In this document: positions 1-7,023 of the stretch, one piece after another
How positions within the stretch are numbered: the stretch's first letter is position 1
How the letters are laid out: every line of letters begins with the position of its first letter
Source: Flavobacteriales bacterium UBA958
GTDB lineage: Bacteria > Bacteroidota > Bacteroidia > Flavobacteriales_D > Crocinitomicaceae
Length of the DNA: 10,290 bases
Reading direction: 5' to 3'
Assembly (NCBI GenBank): GCA_002293045.1
Contig: DBCM01000120.1
Coordinates: 1-10,290 of the forward strand
Translations under genes and position numbers: made by a program
The notes under the pieces: model-generated
Database searches by the model: none
The model's input: the letters and a program-made list of their open reading frames with translations, nothing else
Told to the model about the DNA's origin: nothing

Positions 1-1562
1 GCGCCGCTGACAGGTATGGTTAAAATCCACGCCCATAATAAGTTGATGGTAACGCCCCACCTTACCGCACTTAAACGGCGAGTGGCTCCAACTCCAATGA
101 TTGATCCCGTAATGGTATGCGTTGTGGATACAGGAATGCCAAAGTTTGAAACGGTAAAGAGGGTTAGAGCTCCGGCGGTTTCTGCACAAACACCTTCCAA
201 TGGAGTTACTTTCGTGATTTTTGAGCCCATGGTTTTTACAATTTTCCACCCGCCCATTAAGGTTCCAAGGCCAATCATGAGATAGCATCCAAATGCAATC
301 CAAAAAGGCATGGTTTCCGAGTGCACTTTGGTGTCAATTTTATATCCTGACCGTAGCCTGTCTTTTTGGTCTACCACACTATTAAATACTCCAGCGTAGA
401 CGTATTTTCTATTCAAGCGATTCCCGTAAAAGATAACCGCTCGGGTTTGGGCATCATGCAGGTTCTTACCGTTTAGATAAACTTCGAGTTGATGCAGGGA
501 ATCTTTAATGCTTTTCAATGAATGATGGGGTACTCCGGCGTTTGCTACCAATTGACCATTCTTATCAAAGATGCGGTTACCTTGTGGATCAATAATCTCT
601 TTTTCCACCTTAAAATAGATGGCAGTATCTAGGGTAGCACATTCCGGTTTAAACTTTGCCAATTTTCCATCAGAATTGTGGTATTTAACCTGAACCAATT
701 CGGTTACAGTAAATTGTTTACCAATTTCATCTTCTTTTCCGTCTTTTCTAGCTTGGTTTCCATAAACCAATAATGCGGCACAAATAATACCCATTACTTT
801 TTGTGAATCTGCTCCCCCATGACCAAGGGAAAATGCAGCGGAAGAAAGTAACTGTAATTTTTTGTGCATGCTCGCCTCCCGCAAGGAAGACGGACGATTG
901 CGGTATAAAATGTACTGGTAGGTGTAAACAAGAATGAAAATTAAAATCATTCCACCGAGGATATACATCATGATGGGTTTGATATCCAAAAACTCAATCA
1001 TATAAACCATAGTAAACATCGTAATGGCACTTAGGGCAATGATTACCAGCATTTTGTACCAAAAATTCCGGGCAATGGTTACCACAGTAATCAAATACGA
1101 GATTAAACCGCCAATGATGGGAGCAAGAAAGATAAATAGGATGACCACCAAAATTTGTTTTCCTGCGATCACACCAAACCCAGCCCATAGAGATCCTTTC
1201 GCAATGGCGACGTGTGTTACTGCCGCTCCTGCAAATCCTCCAATGAGGGTATGTGATGAGGAGGAGGGGATCCCCAACCACCAAGTCAATAAATTCCATG
1301 CGGTAGCAGCTAACAATCCCGCGAGAATCACCCATAAATCAATGGCCGTATTATCCACTGTTTTTGCCACCGTATTGCCCACACTCATGTCAAATACCCA
1401 GAACGCTAATACGTTGAAAAACGCGGCCCAAATTACTGCTTGAAACGGGGTTAGTACTTTAGTAGAAACCACCGTTGCTATTGAATTTGCCGCATCATGA
1501 AATCCATTCACGAGGTCAAACAGTAAGGCAATAACAATAACAACAATGAGGAGGGTGAACAT
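1..1562 (-). CDS. Inorganic phosphate permease, PiT/PHO4 family (3' end cut by window edge)
   Basis: This is an inner-membrane phosphate transporter of the PiT (PHO4) family, which couples phosphate or metal-phosphate uptake to an ion gradient. The ATG is at 1562-1560 and 520 codons are visible. The frame is open to the left edge, and the last visible stretch (TRRLSAVRWGVTINLLWAW, about residues 494-512) is typical of the C-terminus, so probably only about 10-20 residues are missing. The two inverted family signatures are present: DLVNGFHDAANSIA at 16-29 and HGGADSQKVMG at 248-258. Also conserved are IPSSSSHTLIGG (98-109), GTLMGGWKIVKTMG (443-456) and IPVSTTHTITGS (476-487). A hydrophilic stretch at about 271-414 interrupts the second half and makes the protein much longer than a minimal PiT. 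The gene follows the DUF47 gene by 11 bp and is almost certainly co-transcribed with it. Family assignment is secure; substrate is inferred from the family. Confidence 0.95.
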   Translation of the reverse strand, partial: MFTLLIVVIVIALLFDLVNGFHDAANSIATVVSTKVLTPFQAVIWAAFFNVLAFWVFDMSVGNTVAKTVDNTAIDLWVILAGLLAATAWNLLTWWLGIPSSSSHTLIGGFAGAAVTHVAIAKGSLWAGFGVIAGKQILVVILFIFLAPIIGGLISYLITVVTIARNFWYKMLVIIALSAITMFTMVYMIEFLDIKPIMMYILGGMILIFILVYTYQYILYRNRPSSLREASMHKKLQLLSSAAFSLGHGGADSQKVMGIICAALLVYGNQARKDGKEDEIGKQFTVTELVQVKYHNSDGKLAKFKPECATLDTAIYFKVEKEIIDPQGNRIFDKNGQLVANAGVPHHSLKSIKDSLHQLEVYLNGKNLHDAQTRAVIFYGNRLNRKYVYAGVFNSVVDQKDRLRSGYKIDTKVHSETMPFWIAFGCYLMIGLGTLMGGWKIVKTMGSKITKVTPLEGVCAETAGALTLFTVSNFGIPVSTTHTITGSIIGVGATRRLSAVRWGVTINLLWAWILTIPVSG

Positions 1563-1573
1563 CTGTTACTGGG

Positions 1574-2218
1574 TTAAGCGAATTTCACAACAATGGACTC
1601 AATAACGTTACCGGCGTCTTCACATTTGTCAGTGGCTGTTTCCAATACCATGTATAACTCACGACGCTTGATCAATTCTTTGGCATCTACATCCGAGTCA
1701 AACAAACGCTCAATACTCATATCGAAAATGGCATCGGCACTGTTTTCTGCGCTGTTGATTTTTATCACACAATCAATAATTTTCTGTGTATTCTTGAGGT
1801 TTCTTAACTCCATAACGGCCTGTTTCAGCGCAACCACTGCCTCTAAGATAGCCTTAGAGCTTTTTTGGATTCCTTCGTCTTGTATGGGGTCGATTTTATA
1901 AAAATTGATTTTTTTACCCGCAGAATAAATATAATCCGCTACGTCATCCAATGCCGTAGCAAGACTGTGTATATCCTCGCGATCAAAGGGGGTAATGAAA
2001 TTTCTTCCGAGTTCAACAAAAATTAAATGCGTGATGTTGTCATTGTCATGCTCGATGTCGTGCATTTCTTTAATCAGCGCTTCCCGTTTATTGTAATCAG
2101 CCTCGTGAACCACTTGAACCAATTTTTCCGCAATTAATTCCAGGTTATTGCTTGCATTTTCGAAGAGGTTGTAAAATACTTTGTCCTTGGGTAAAAAGTA
2201 GCTTAAGAATCCAGCCAT
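1574..2218 (-). CDS. DUF47 / PhoU-like protein, partner of the PiT permease
   Basis: A 214-residue, mainly helical cytoplasmic protein of the DUF47 (PhoU-related, formerly TIGR00153) family. Such proteins are commonly encoded next to PiT permeases and are thought to regulate phosphate transport, but the mechanism is not known. Visible family features are the acidic helix around MHDIEHDNDNITH (52-64), the central FITPFDREDIHSLATALDD stretch (74-92) and the C-terminal ETATDKCEDAGNVIE segment (193-207). Acidic residues of this kind bind metals in PhoU. The length is normal for the family. There is no signal peptide and no membrane segment. The ATG at 2218 is the first in frame, and its stop is 11 bp before the PiT start, which supports an operon of DUF47 then PiT. 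Confidence 0.93.
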   Translation of the reverse strand: MAGFLSYFLPKDKVFYNLFENASNNLELIAEKLVQVVHEADYNKREALIKEMHDIEHDNDNITHLIFVELGRNFITPFDREDIHSLATALDDVADYIYSAGKKINFYKIDPIQDEGIQKSSKAILEAVVALKQAVMELRNLKNTQKIIDCVIKINSAENSADAIFDMSIERLFDSDVDAKELIKRRELYMVLETATDKCEDAGNVIESIVVKFA

Positions 2219-2233
2219 AATTAATTATTTTTC

Positions 2234-2241
2234 CAAATGTA
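2234..2241 (-). promoter_or_regulatory. Candidate -7 promoter element for the DUF47-PiT operon
   Basis: Read on the minus strand this is TACATTTG, an exact match to the Bacteroidota TAnnTTTG -7 element, 15 bp ahead of the DUF47 ATG. I see no TTG at the usual distance (about 19-23 bp) upstream, so the -33 element is missing or weak. That would fit a promoter that depends on an activator. The leader would be very short. Evidence is motif and position only. Confidence 0.45.
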
Positions 2242-2277
2242 TTAAGCCCACTTGATATTTTTTAGGCTATGGAGCAA

Positions 2278-2294
2278 TGTTAACTTAAAGGTAA
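2278..2294 (-). promoter_or_regulatory. Candidate Pho-box-like direct repeat upstream of DUF47-PiT
   Basis: On the minus strand the sequence is TTACCT-TTAAG-TTAACA, two similar hexamers in direct repeat with a period of 11 bp. The outline resembles PhoB/PhoP-type response-regulator sites, which are direct repeats with an 11-bp period (the Bacillus PhoP half-site is TTAACA-like). It lies about 37 bp upstream of the candidate -7 element of a phosphate uptake operon. The link is inferred from position and pattern; AT-rich hexamers of this kind can occur by chance. Confidence 0.25.
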
Positions 2295-2408
2295 CATAAC
2301 CCGAGGTACGTCGTGTAGCAGTTCAAAGCAACTGTAACGCACTGCACCTTAGATCTTCCGTTCAAGCAACATGGCCACTAAAATAATACAATATTTGAAA
2401 CTTATGGG

Positions 2409-3008
2409 TTACTGCGCAGCCTCAAAGTTCTTAGAAACAACATCCCAATTGATCACATTGAAGAAGGCCTCGATGTAATCCGGTCTGCGATTTTGATAAT
2501 TTAAATAATACGCGTGTTCCCAAACATCCAACGCTAAGATGGGGGTGCCTTTGCATCCTTCGCCCATGAGTGGATTGTCTTGGTTTGCCGTTGAACAAAC
2601 TTCTAAGGTTCCGTTGCTTACACAAAGCCACGCCCAACCTGATCCAAACCGTGTGGTTGCCGCTTTTGCAAAGGCGTCTTTGAATGCCTCAAAAGAACCA
2701 AAGGTCGCATCGATTGCTTCCGCTAAAGGGCCCGCTGGAGTGCCTCCACCGTTAGGGCTCATAATTTCCCAAAACAGGTTGTGATTCCAAAATCCACCGC
2801 CGTTGTTTCGAATTGCCGGTGTATCCGAACAGTTCGCTAATATTTCTTCAATGCTCGCATGTTCCAAAGCAGTGCCAACAATGGCATTATTTAAATTGGT
2901 GGTGTATGCTTGGTGATGTTTTGAATGGTGGATTTCCATGGTACGCGCATCCATGTGAGGTTCCAGTGCGTCGTAGGCATAAGGTAATTTAGGTAGTTCG
3001 AAAGCCAT
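2409..3008 (-). CDS. Superoxide dismutase, Fe/Mn family, Mn-type signatures
   Basis: A 199-residue cytoplasmic enzyme that converts superoxide to hydrogen peroxide and oxygen. All four metal ligands of the Fe/Mn family are visible: His27 in the MEIHHSKHH segment, His76 in FWNHNLFW, and Asp161 and His165 in the DVWEHAYY signature. The active-site glutamine that separates the metal types lies at Gln143 (TANQDNP), as in Mn enzymes, while the position where Fe enzymes have it is glycine (GGGFWNH, 70-76). This predicts Mn-dependent or cambialistic activity. Length is full and there is no signal peptide. The gene stands alone: it begins 61 bp after the DUF58 gene ends, has its own promoter, and is 190 bp from the next gene. 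I see no convincing terminator after it. I leave the symbol blank because sodA/sodB cannot be settled without biochemistry. Confidence 0.97.
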   Translation of the reverse strand: MAFELPKLPYAYDALEPHMDARTMEIHHSKHHQAYTTNLNNAIVGTALEHASIEEILANCSDTPAIRNNGGGFWNHNLFWEIMSPNGGGTPAGPLAEAIDATFGSFEAFKDAFAKAATTRFGSGWAWLCVSNGTLEVCSTANQDNPLMGEGCKGTPILALDVWEHAYYLNYQNRRPDYIEAFFNVINWDVVSKNFEAAQ

Positions 3009-3031
3009 GTTTTTAATGTTAAATGTTTGTA

Positions 3032-3064
3032 CAAAGTTACAAATAAGTCGTCCTTATTGAACAA
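3032..3064 (-). promoter_or_regulatory. Promoter of the superoxide dismutase gene (TTG-N22-TAACTTTG)
   Basis: On the minus strand a TTG at 3064-3062 is followed after 22 bp by TAACTTTG at 3039-3032, an exact match to the Bacteroidota -33/-7 consensus (TTG, about 17-23 bp, TAnnTTTG). Transcription would begin near 3025-3028, leaving a leader of about 17-20 nt before the ATG at 3008. The -33 element starts only 6 bp after the stop of the upstream DUF58 gene, so the dismutase can be expressed independently of the MoxR operon. No Shine-Dalgarno sequence is visible in the AT-rich leader, as is common in this phylum. Confidence 0.7.
3042..3058. repeat. Perfect inverted repeat AATAAG-N5-CTTATT in the SOD promoter spacer
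   Basis: Two 6-bp arms (AATAAG and CTTATT) flank a 5-bp centre, forming a 17-bp dyad lying wholly between the -33 and -7 elements of the dismutase promoter. That is where a repressor would block RNA polymerase, so a metal- or redox-responsive regulator is plausible. It could also be a weak hairpin at the end of the MoxR operon transcript, but the stem is AT-rich and no run of T follows, so a terminator is less likely. Regulator identity is unknown. Confidence 0.4.
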
Positions 3065-3069
3065 TAATT

Positions 3070-4392
3070 TTACAAAAGTCCTTTTGCTTTTAAGCTTAGA
3101 TATTTATTAATCACCGCCGTGGATAATTCTTCTGGTTTAGTAAGAATGGTTTGAATTCCCATGGCATTCAGCTGTTTCGCCATTTTTTCTTTTTCAATAA
3201 TCATTTTACTCGCAAGTACGCCTTGGTAGAAGCGGCGTTGATTATCGGGCTTCAAGCTTGAAAATTGTTCAAGTTCTTCATTTCTGAACAAGACCACTAC
3301 CAACAGGTTCCTTTTTTTAAGTTGTAGCAAATAGGGTAGAGAGCGCTGTAAGGTAAACGGATTTTCAAAATTAGTAAACAAAAGCAGTAAGGATCGGGTC
3401 CGAACCTTATCTGATATATGTTGCTGTAACAATTCGAAATTCGAATCTTGAAAGGTTGTTTTTTGCGCATACAACTGATCCAGGATTTTCTTCAATTGAT
3501 TTCGTTTATTGGATGCAGGGAGCGTTGTCCCGAGTTTGTCCGAAAAGGTGAATAACCCAATTTTATCGCTTTTGTGCAGGCAAATGTTAGACAATACTAA
3601 GGTTGAATTGATTGCGTAGTCGAGCATTGTAAGTCCCAAGGATTCCATTTGCATGATGCGGCCCTTGTCGATGATGCAATATACATTTTGTGATTTCTCT
3701 TCCTGGTATTGGTTCACCATGAGCTCATTTTTCCTGCTGGTCGCTTTCCAATTGATGCTTTTTATTTCATCACCCGGCACATAGGTTCGAATTTGCTCAA
3801 ACTCACGTGACATCCCGATTTTACGTACCCGCCTTATGCCCGTTTGAAGTTTGTTTTGTTGAAACAGCATCTGTTCAAAGCGCTTCATTTGTAAAATTGA
3901 GGGGTAAACATGCACGGGTGTTTGGTGGGGATAGATGGTTCTTCGTGCAAGTAAGCCGAAAATTGATTTAGTAAAGATGTAGGTATCTGTAAACGTATAT
4001 ACTCCCCGTTTCTTCGGGATGTAATCGTAAGTGATTTCGATGCTCTCCAAGGGGTTTAATGATGCGTCGTAGTGTGTGTTACGTGCTTGCATGTCCATCG
4101 GAAATCCTTCGTATACCGTAACCCAAATTCGTGCTTTTCCAACATTCGTTAAGCTAATTTTAATGGGATTTTGGTCGCCTAAACTCAGTTTTTCTTGATA
4201 GTGTTTAACGTATTTCACGGGTTTTACCACCACAAACAAGAACAGCAGATCAACCAATAAGAGCAGTCCAAGGCCAAAAAAGGATATCGCTGATAGCCAG
4301 ATTATTGTTGGAGCGACATATCCAAGTGCTGTAATCACTGTGGCGACCCCAAACCCAATGAAAAACCGATTATTTAAGCTGATTTGACGCAT
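3070..4392 (-). CDS. DUF58 domain membrane protein (vWA-like), MoxR partner
   Basis: A 440-residue protein, last gene of the MoxR operon. Two membrane segments lie near the N-terminus (about 11-32 and 36-56), followed by a large soluble part. A beta-rich stretch at about 70-150 precedes the DUF58 core, recognisable from EFEQIRTYVPGDEIKSINWK (197-216) and the following ATSRKNELMVNQY. After this comes a vWA-like fold beginning at YCIIDKGRIM (238-247). In place of the DxSxS metal-binding motif of classical vWA domains this protein has DKGRI, so metal binding through a full MIDAS is unlikely. DUF58 proteins are regularly encoded beside MoxR ATPases and are thought to be their partner or adaptor. 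The ATG is 5 bp after the MoxR stop. Function beyond this partnership is inferred. Confidence 0.92.
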   Translation of the reverse strand: MRQISLNNRFFIGFGVATVITALGYVAPTIIWLSAISFFGLGLLLLVDLLFLFVVVKPVKYVKHYQEKLSLGDQNPIKISLTNVGKARIWVTVYEGFPMDMQARNTHYDASLNPLESIEITYDYIPKKRGVYTFTDTYIFTKSIFGLLARRTIYPHQTPVHVYPSILQMKRFEQMLFQQNKLQTGIRRVRKIGMSREFEQIRTYVPGDEIKSINWKATSRKNELMVNQYQEEKSQNVYCIIDKGRIMQMESLGLTMLDYAINSTLVLSNICLHKSDKIGLFTFSDKLGTTLPASNKRNQLKKILDQLYAQKTTFQDSNFELLQQHISDKVRTRSLLLLFTNFENPFTLQRSLPYLLQLKKRNLLVVVLFRNEELEQFSSLKPDNQRRFYQGVLASKMIIEKEKMAKQLNAMGIQTILTKPEELSTAVINKYLSLKAKGLL

Positions 4393-4397
4393 CGAAT

Positions 4398-5396
4398 TTA
4401 TCTGGGAATTTCAATTTCAGCAAGGATCTGACGGATAACTTCGTTCGTTGTTATTCCTTCCATCTCTGCCTCTGGCGTAAGAATAATTCGGTGTGTTAAT
4501 ACAGGAAGTGCAATATATTGGATGTCTTCGGGGGTAATGAAATCACGTCCGCGAAGCGCAGCCAGCGCTTTTCCGGCCCGCAACATGGAAAGGGAAGCGC
4601 GTGGAGAGGCCCCTAAATATAGTTTTGGGTGGCTTCTGGTCCGGTGAGTAATTGCCGCGATATATTGAATTAGGCTGGCTTCAACTACCATTTCTTGCAT
4701 CAAGGAATGAACCCGTTTGATGTCTTCCCCGGAAAACAGCGGTGTGATCAGGTCCATGTCAACCGGACCATTGGACGCTTTGTAACGCGTTAATATCTGT
4801 GATTCTTCCTCTAAGGTCGGATAATTCATAGTAATCTTGAAAATAAATCGGTCTAACTGTGCCTCCGGTAAGCTGTAGGTACCTTCTTGTTCAATAGGGT
4901 TTTGTGTGGCGATCACTAAAAATGGAAATTCCATGGGATATTGCGTCCCGTCAAAGGTGATTTGTCGCTCTTCCATCACTTCAAACAAGGCCGCTTGCGT
5001 TTTTGCGGGGGCTCGGTTGATTTCATCGATTAATACGATGTTTGAGAATATCGGACCTTTATTAAAAATAAATTTACCGTCTTTCATGTTGTAAACACTC
5101 GTTCCGATTACATCCGAAGGCATTAAATCCGGAGTAAATTGTATTCTAGAAAAATCAACCTTCATCAAGTGTGAAATTAATTTTGCACTCAAGGTTTTTG
5201 CAACCCCAGGCACCCCTTCGAGCAACACATGTCCGTTCGCAAAAATTCCGGCTAATAATAATTCCACCACGTGTTCTTGTCCAATCACATGTTTTCCGAT
5301 TTCAGACCGAAGTTCGGTTACTTTTTGTGCAACCCATAATAATTCGGAACTGTTGCGTTCAAAGCTGAGTTTATCCATTGGTTGTTGTTCTTCCAT
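4398..5396 (-). CDS. MoxR-family AAA+ ATPase
   Basis: A cytoplasmic AAA+ ATPase of the MoxR family, 332 residues, the usual length. Walker A is GVPGVAKT (61-68), Walker B VLIDEINR (121-128), sensor 1 IATQNP (162-167), then LDRF (181-184) and sensor 2 GASPRAS (262-268). All motifs look intact, so it should hydrolyse ATP. MoxR proteins are believed to act as chaperone-like remodellers of client complexes, often with DUF58 or vWA proteins. Start choice is open: the ATG at 5396 overlaps the DUF4350 gene by 26 bp, while a second ATG at 5378 (residue 7, MDKLSF) gives an 8-bp overlap and has a GGAAG about 10 nt ahead. The 8-bp overlap is identical in layout to that between DUF4129 and DUF4350. Only six residues are at stake and no motif is affected. 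Confidence 0.96.
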   Translation of the reverse strand: MEEQQPMDKLSFERNSSELLWVAQKVTELRSEIGKHVIGQEHVVELLLAGIFANGHVLLEGVPGVAKTLSAKLISHLMKVDFSRIQFTPDLMPSDVIGTSVYNMKDGKFIFNKGPIFSNIVLIDEINRAPAKTQAALFEVMEERQITFDGTQYPMEFPFLVIATQNPIEQEGTYSLPEAQLDRFIFKITMNYPTLEEESQILTRYKASNGPVDMDLITPLFSGEDIKRVHSLMQEMVVEASLIQYIAAITHRTRSHPKLYLGASPRASLSMLRAGKALAALRGRDFITPEDIQYIALPVLTHRIILTPEAEMEGITTNEVIRQILAEIEIPR

Positions 5397-7023
5397 AACT
5401 TTTTTGTTTAATTAAGGTGATTAATGAGGTATAGGCATTCTTATCGTAATCCCACGTTGGTAAGACCAGTTCACTTCCCCCGTTCTCTTGTACCATTGCG
5501 ACCCTGCGACCCTGCTCATCGTATGAGATTTTACAGGGAATGGGCGCGCCAAAAAGGGGGTAAAAAGCAGCGGTTTCTTGAGACAATACGCGCAACAAGG
5601 GCCTTCTAAAACGCCAAATTCCGAGTCCGAATAACAAGGCGCCAATTACGGCAAGACCCGGTCCAAGGGCATTCGAATGGGCGAGGCTGTAGCCTCCAAA
5701 GAATATGAGTACAAAGCCCATAAACACATAAATAAAACTGATTACGGAGTTACGTCCGAGCATAAAAGGAAAGTGCATAGGGTTCGTGCGTCCCCTGAGA
5801 ATACCCGCTTGTTCTAGAAACAAATGGGTTCGGTTGGCCGTTAGATATACATGGGACATTCCCACCTGTTCACTGGAAGGATGGAGTAAATGCAGGGTTT
5901 CTTGCACCAATGAGGCTTCTATACTTGTTTTATCTTTCAAGGTCTGCACCTGCTCTTCTATGGAATATTTACTAATGTCTACATAGAAGGAGCGTTGAAT
6001 GGCATGAAAAAATTGCTGCTTAACCAAATTAAACGCAACAAGGGGGGATTCATGAGTTTGATAAATGGAGGCAAGGGTTTGTATATAGTTAGACGTGAGC
6101 CTGCTGGGTGCTTCTGGCAGTGGGATAATGGCTTGTTTTCTTTTCCCAGCAAAAAATACAAGCAATAACAAGCCAAGCAACAACGCAAACACGGCATTTT
6201 TCAATGGGGGGTGTTCATTAATTAACTTTAGCAAAGACCGCTCTTCCTCTGGGCTTGTTTGTTCCCAAACATAGTTCGATTGCCAATTGAGGGTCGCGTA
6301 ACTCAAAAACAAGACGCGGTCGTAGGTTCTGAGTTTACTGGCGAGCAGTTTGGCATGTGCCAACCCAGCGGGATTTAAGAGTTGATAATTAACGAGGGCC
6401 CTTGGAAAAAACCCAACAAGTACTTCACCGGATTCAAGCGGAAAGGTAGTTTCAACGACAAGGTCTTCATTCCGAAACAGGGGCGGTTTGTTACACGCTT
6501 GTAACCCAAAGGTTCTGCCATAGATGGTATCGGCCTGATATATATGATGTAAGGTGTAGGTTTTTTCGCGTGCAGTCAACGCAATTTCATTGGAATACCC
6601 ATAGCTAAGCGTTCCTGTTAGCGCGAGGCTGTCATAAACCCATTGGTAGGTTTTGTTCGCAAAGAGCATTAAGCCATCCCCTTCTTTTACCTTGGCAATA
6701 ATGTGTCGAAATTGTTTGGGTTCTAAGGTAACCGTATCACCAATCAGCACATACAAGGTTTTAGTCGGCTTGTCTAAGAGTGTATCCAGCATCTGTTCAT
6801 TCGAAACGTGCTGAATTTTTTTGGAGGCAGCGCGTTGTTGTAACAGCGTATTAAAGTAGTATAAACCATAGGGATCTTTACTGTCAATCCCATACCGAGT
6901 ATGCCAGTCAGAGCTTTGATGCCCAAGTGTCCCCTGTGTGTTTTTGCCTTGAATAAAGTAAATGATTATTCCACCCAGCAAGAAGAGCGCTGCAATTCCG
7001 ATGTATATACCTCGTTTATTCAT
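5371..7023 (-). CDS. DUF4350 domain membrane protein with an added C-terminal membrane module
   Basis: A 550-residue membrane protein. One N-terminal membrane segment (about 6-24) is followed by an extracytoplasmic domain with the DUF4350 hallmark SDWHTRYGIDSKDPYGLYYF (38-57), a second membrane segment (about 275-293), and a cytoplasmic helical stretch to about 415. That part matches the family plan. Beyond it are about 135 further residues: two more membrane segments (about 426-448 and 453-471) and a soluble tail containing PIPCKISYDEQGR (494-506) that I cannot assign. DUF4350 proteins are recurrent members of MoxR clusters with no known activity. The ATG at 7023 overlaps the DUF4129 stop by 8 bp (ATGAATAA), suggesting coupled translation. 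Reading frame is clean, so the extension is not a frameshift product. Confidence 0.85.
   Translation of the reverse strand: MNKRGIYIGIAALFLLGGIIIYFIQGKNTQGTLGHQSSDWHTRYGIDSKDPYGLYYFNTLLQQRAASKKIQHVSNEQMLDTLLDKPTKTLYVLIGDTVTLEPKQFRHIIAKVKEGDGLMLFANKTYQWVYDSLALTGTLSYGYSNEIALTAREKTYTLHHIYQADTIYGRTFGLQACNKPPLFRNEDLVVETTFPLESGEVLVGFFPRALVNYQLLNPAGLAHAKLLASKLRTYDRVLFLSYATLNWQSNYVWEQTSPEEERSLLKLINEHPPLKNAVFALLLGLLLLVFFAGKRKQAIIPLPEAPSRLTSNYIQTLASIYQTHESPLVAFNLVKQQFFHAIQRSFYVDISKYSIEEQVQTLKDKTSIEASLVQETLHLLHPSSEQVGMSHVYLTANRTHLFLEQAGILRGRTNPMHFPFMLGRNSVISFIYVFMGFVLIFFGGYSLAHSNALGPGLAVIGALLFGLGIWRFRRPLLRVLSQETAAFYPLFGAPIPCKISYDEQGRRVAMVQENGGSELVLPTWDYDKNAYTSLITLIKQKSYGRTTTNG

Noticed and set aside
994..1443. 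Open frames on both strands (113 and 139 codons) overlapping the left part of the window
   Set aside because: They lie out of frame or antisense within the PiT permease gene, whose continuous translation with family motifs covers this stretch. Their predicted proteins have no recognisable features.
2315..2338. Imperfect dyad (9-nt arms, two mismatches, 6-nt loop) between the SOD and DUF47 genes, as a SOD terminator
   Set aside because: The paired core is only CAGTT/AACTG and no run of T follows on the minus strand, so it does not meet the usual form of an intrinsic terminator.
3042..3058. AATAAG/CTTATT hairpin as terminator of the MoxR operon
   Set aside because: AT-only stem apart from one pair, no T-tract behind it, and its location inside the SOD promoter spacer fits an operator better.
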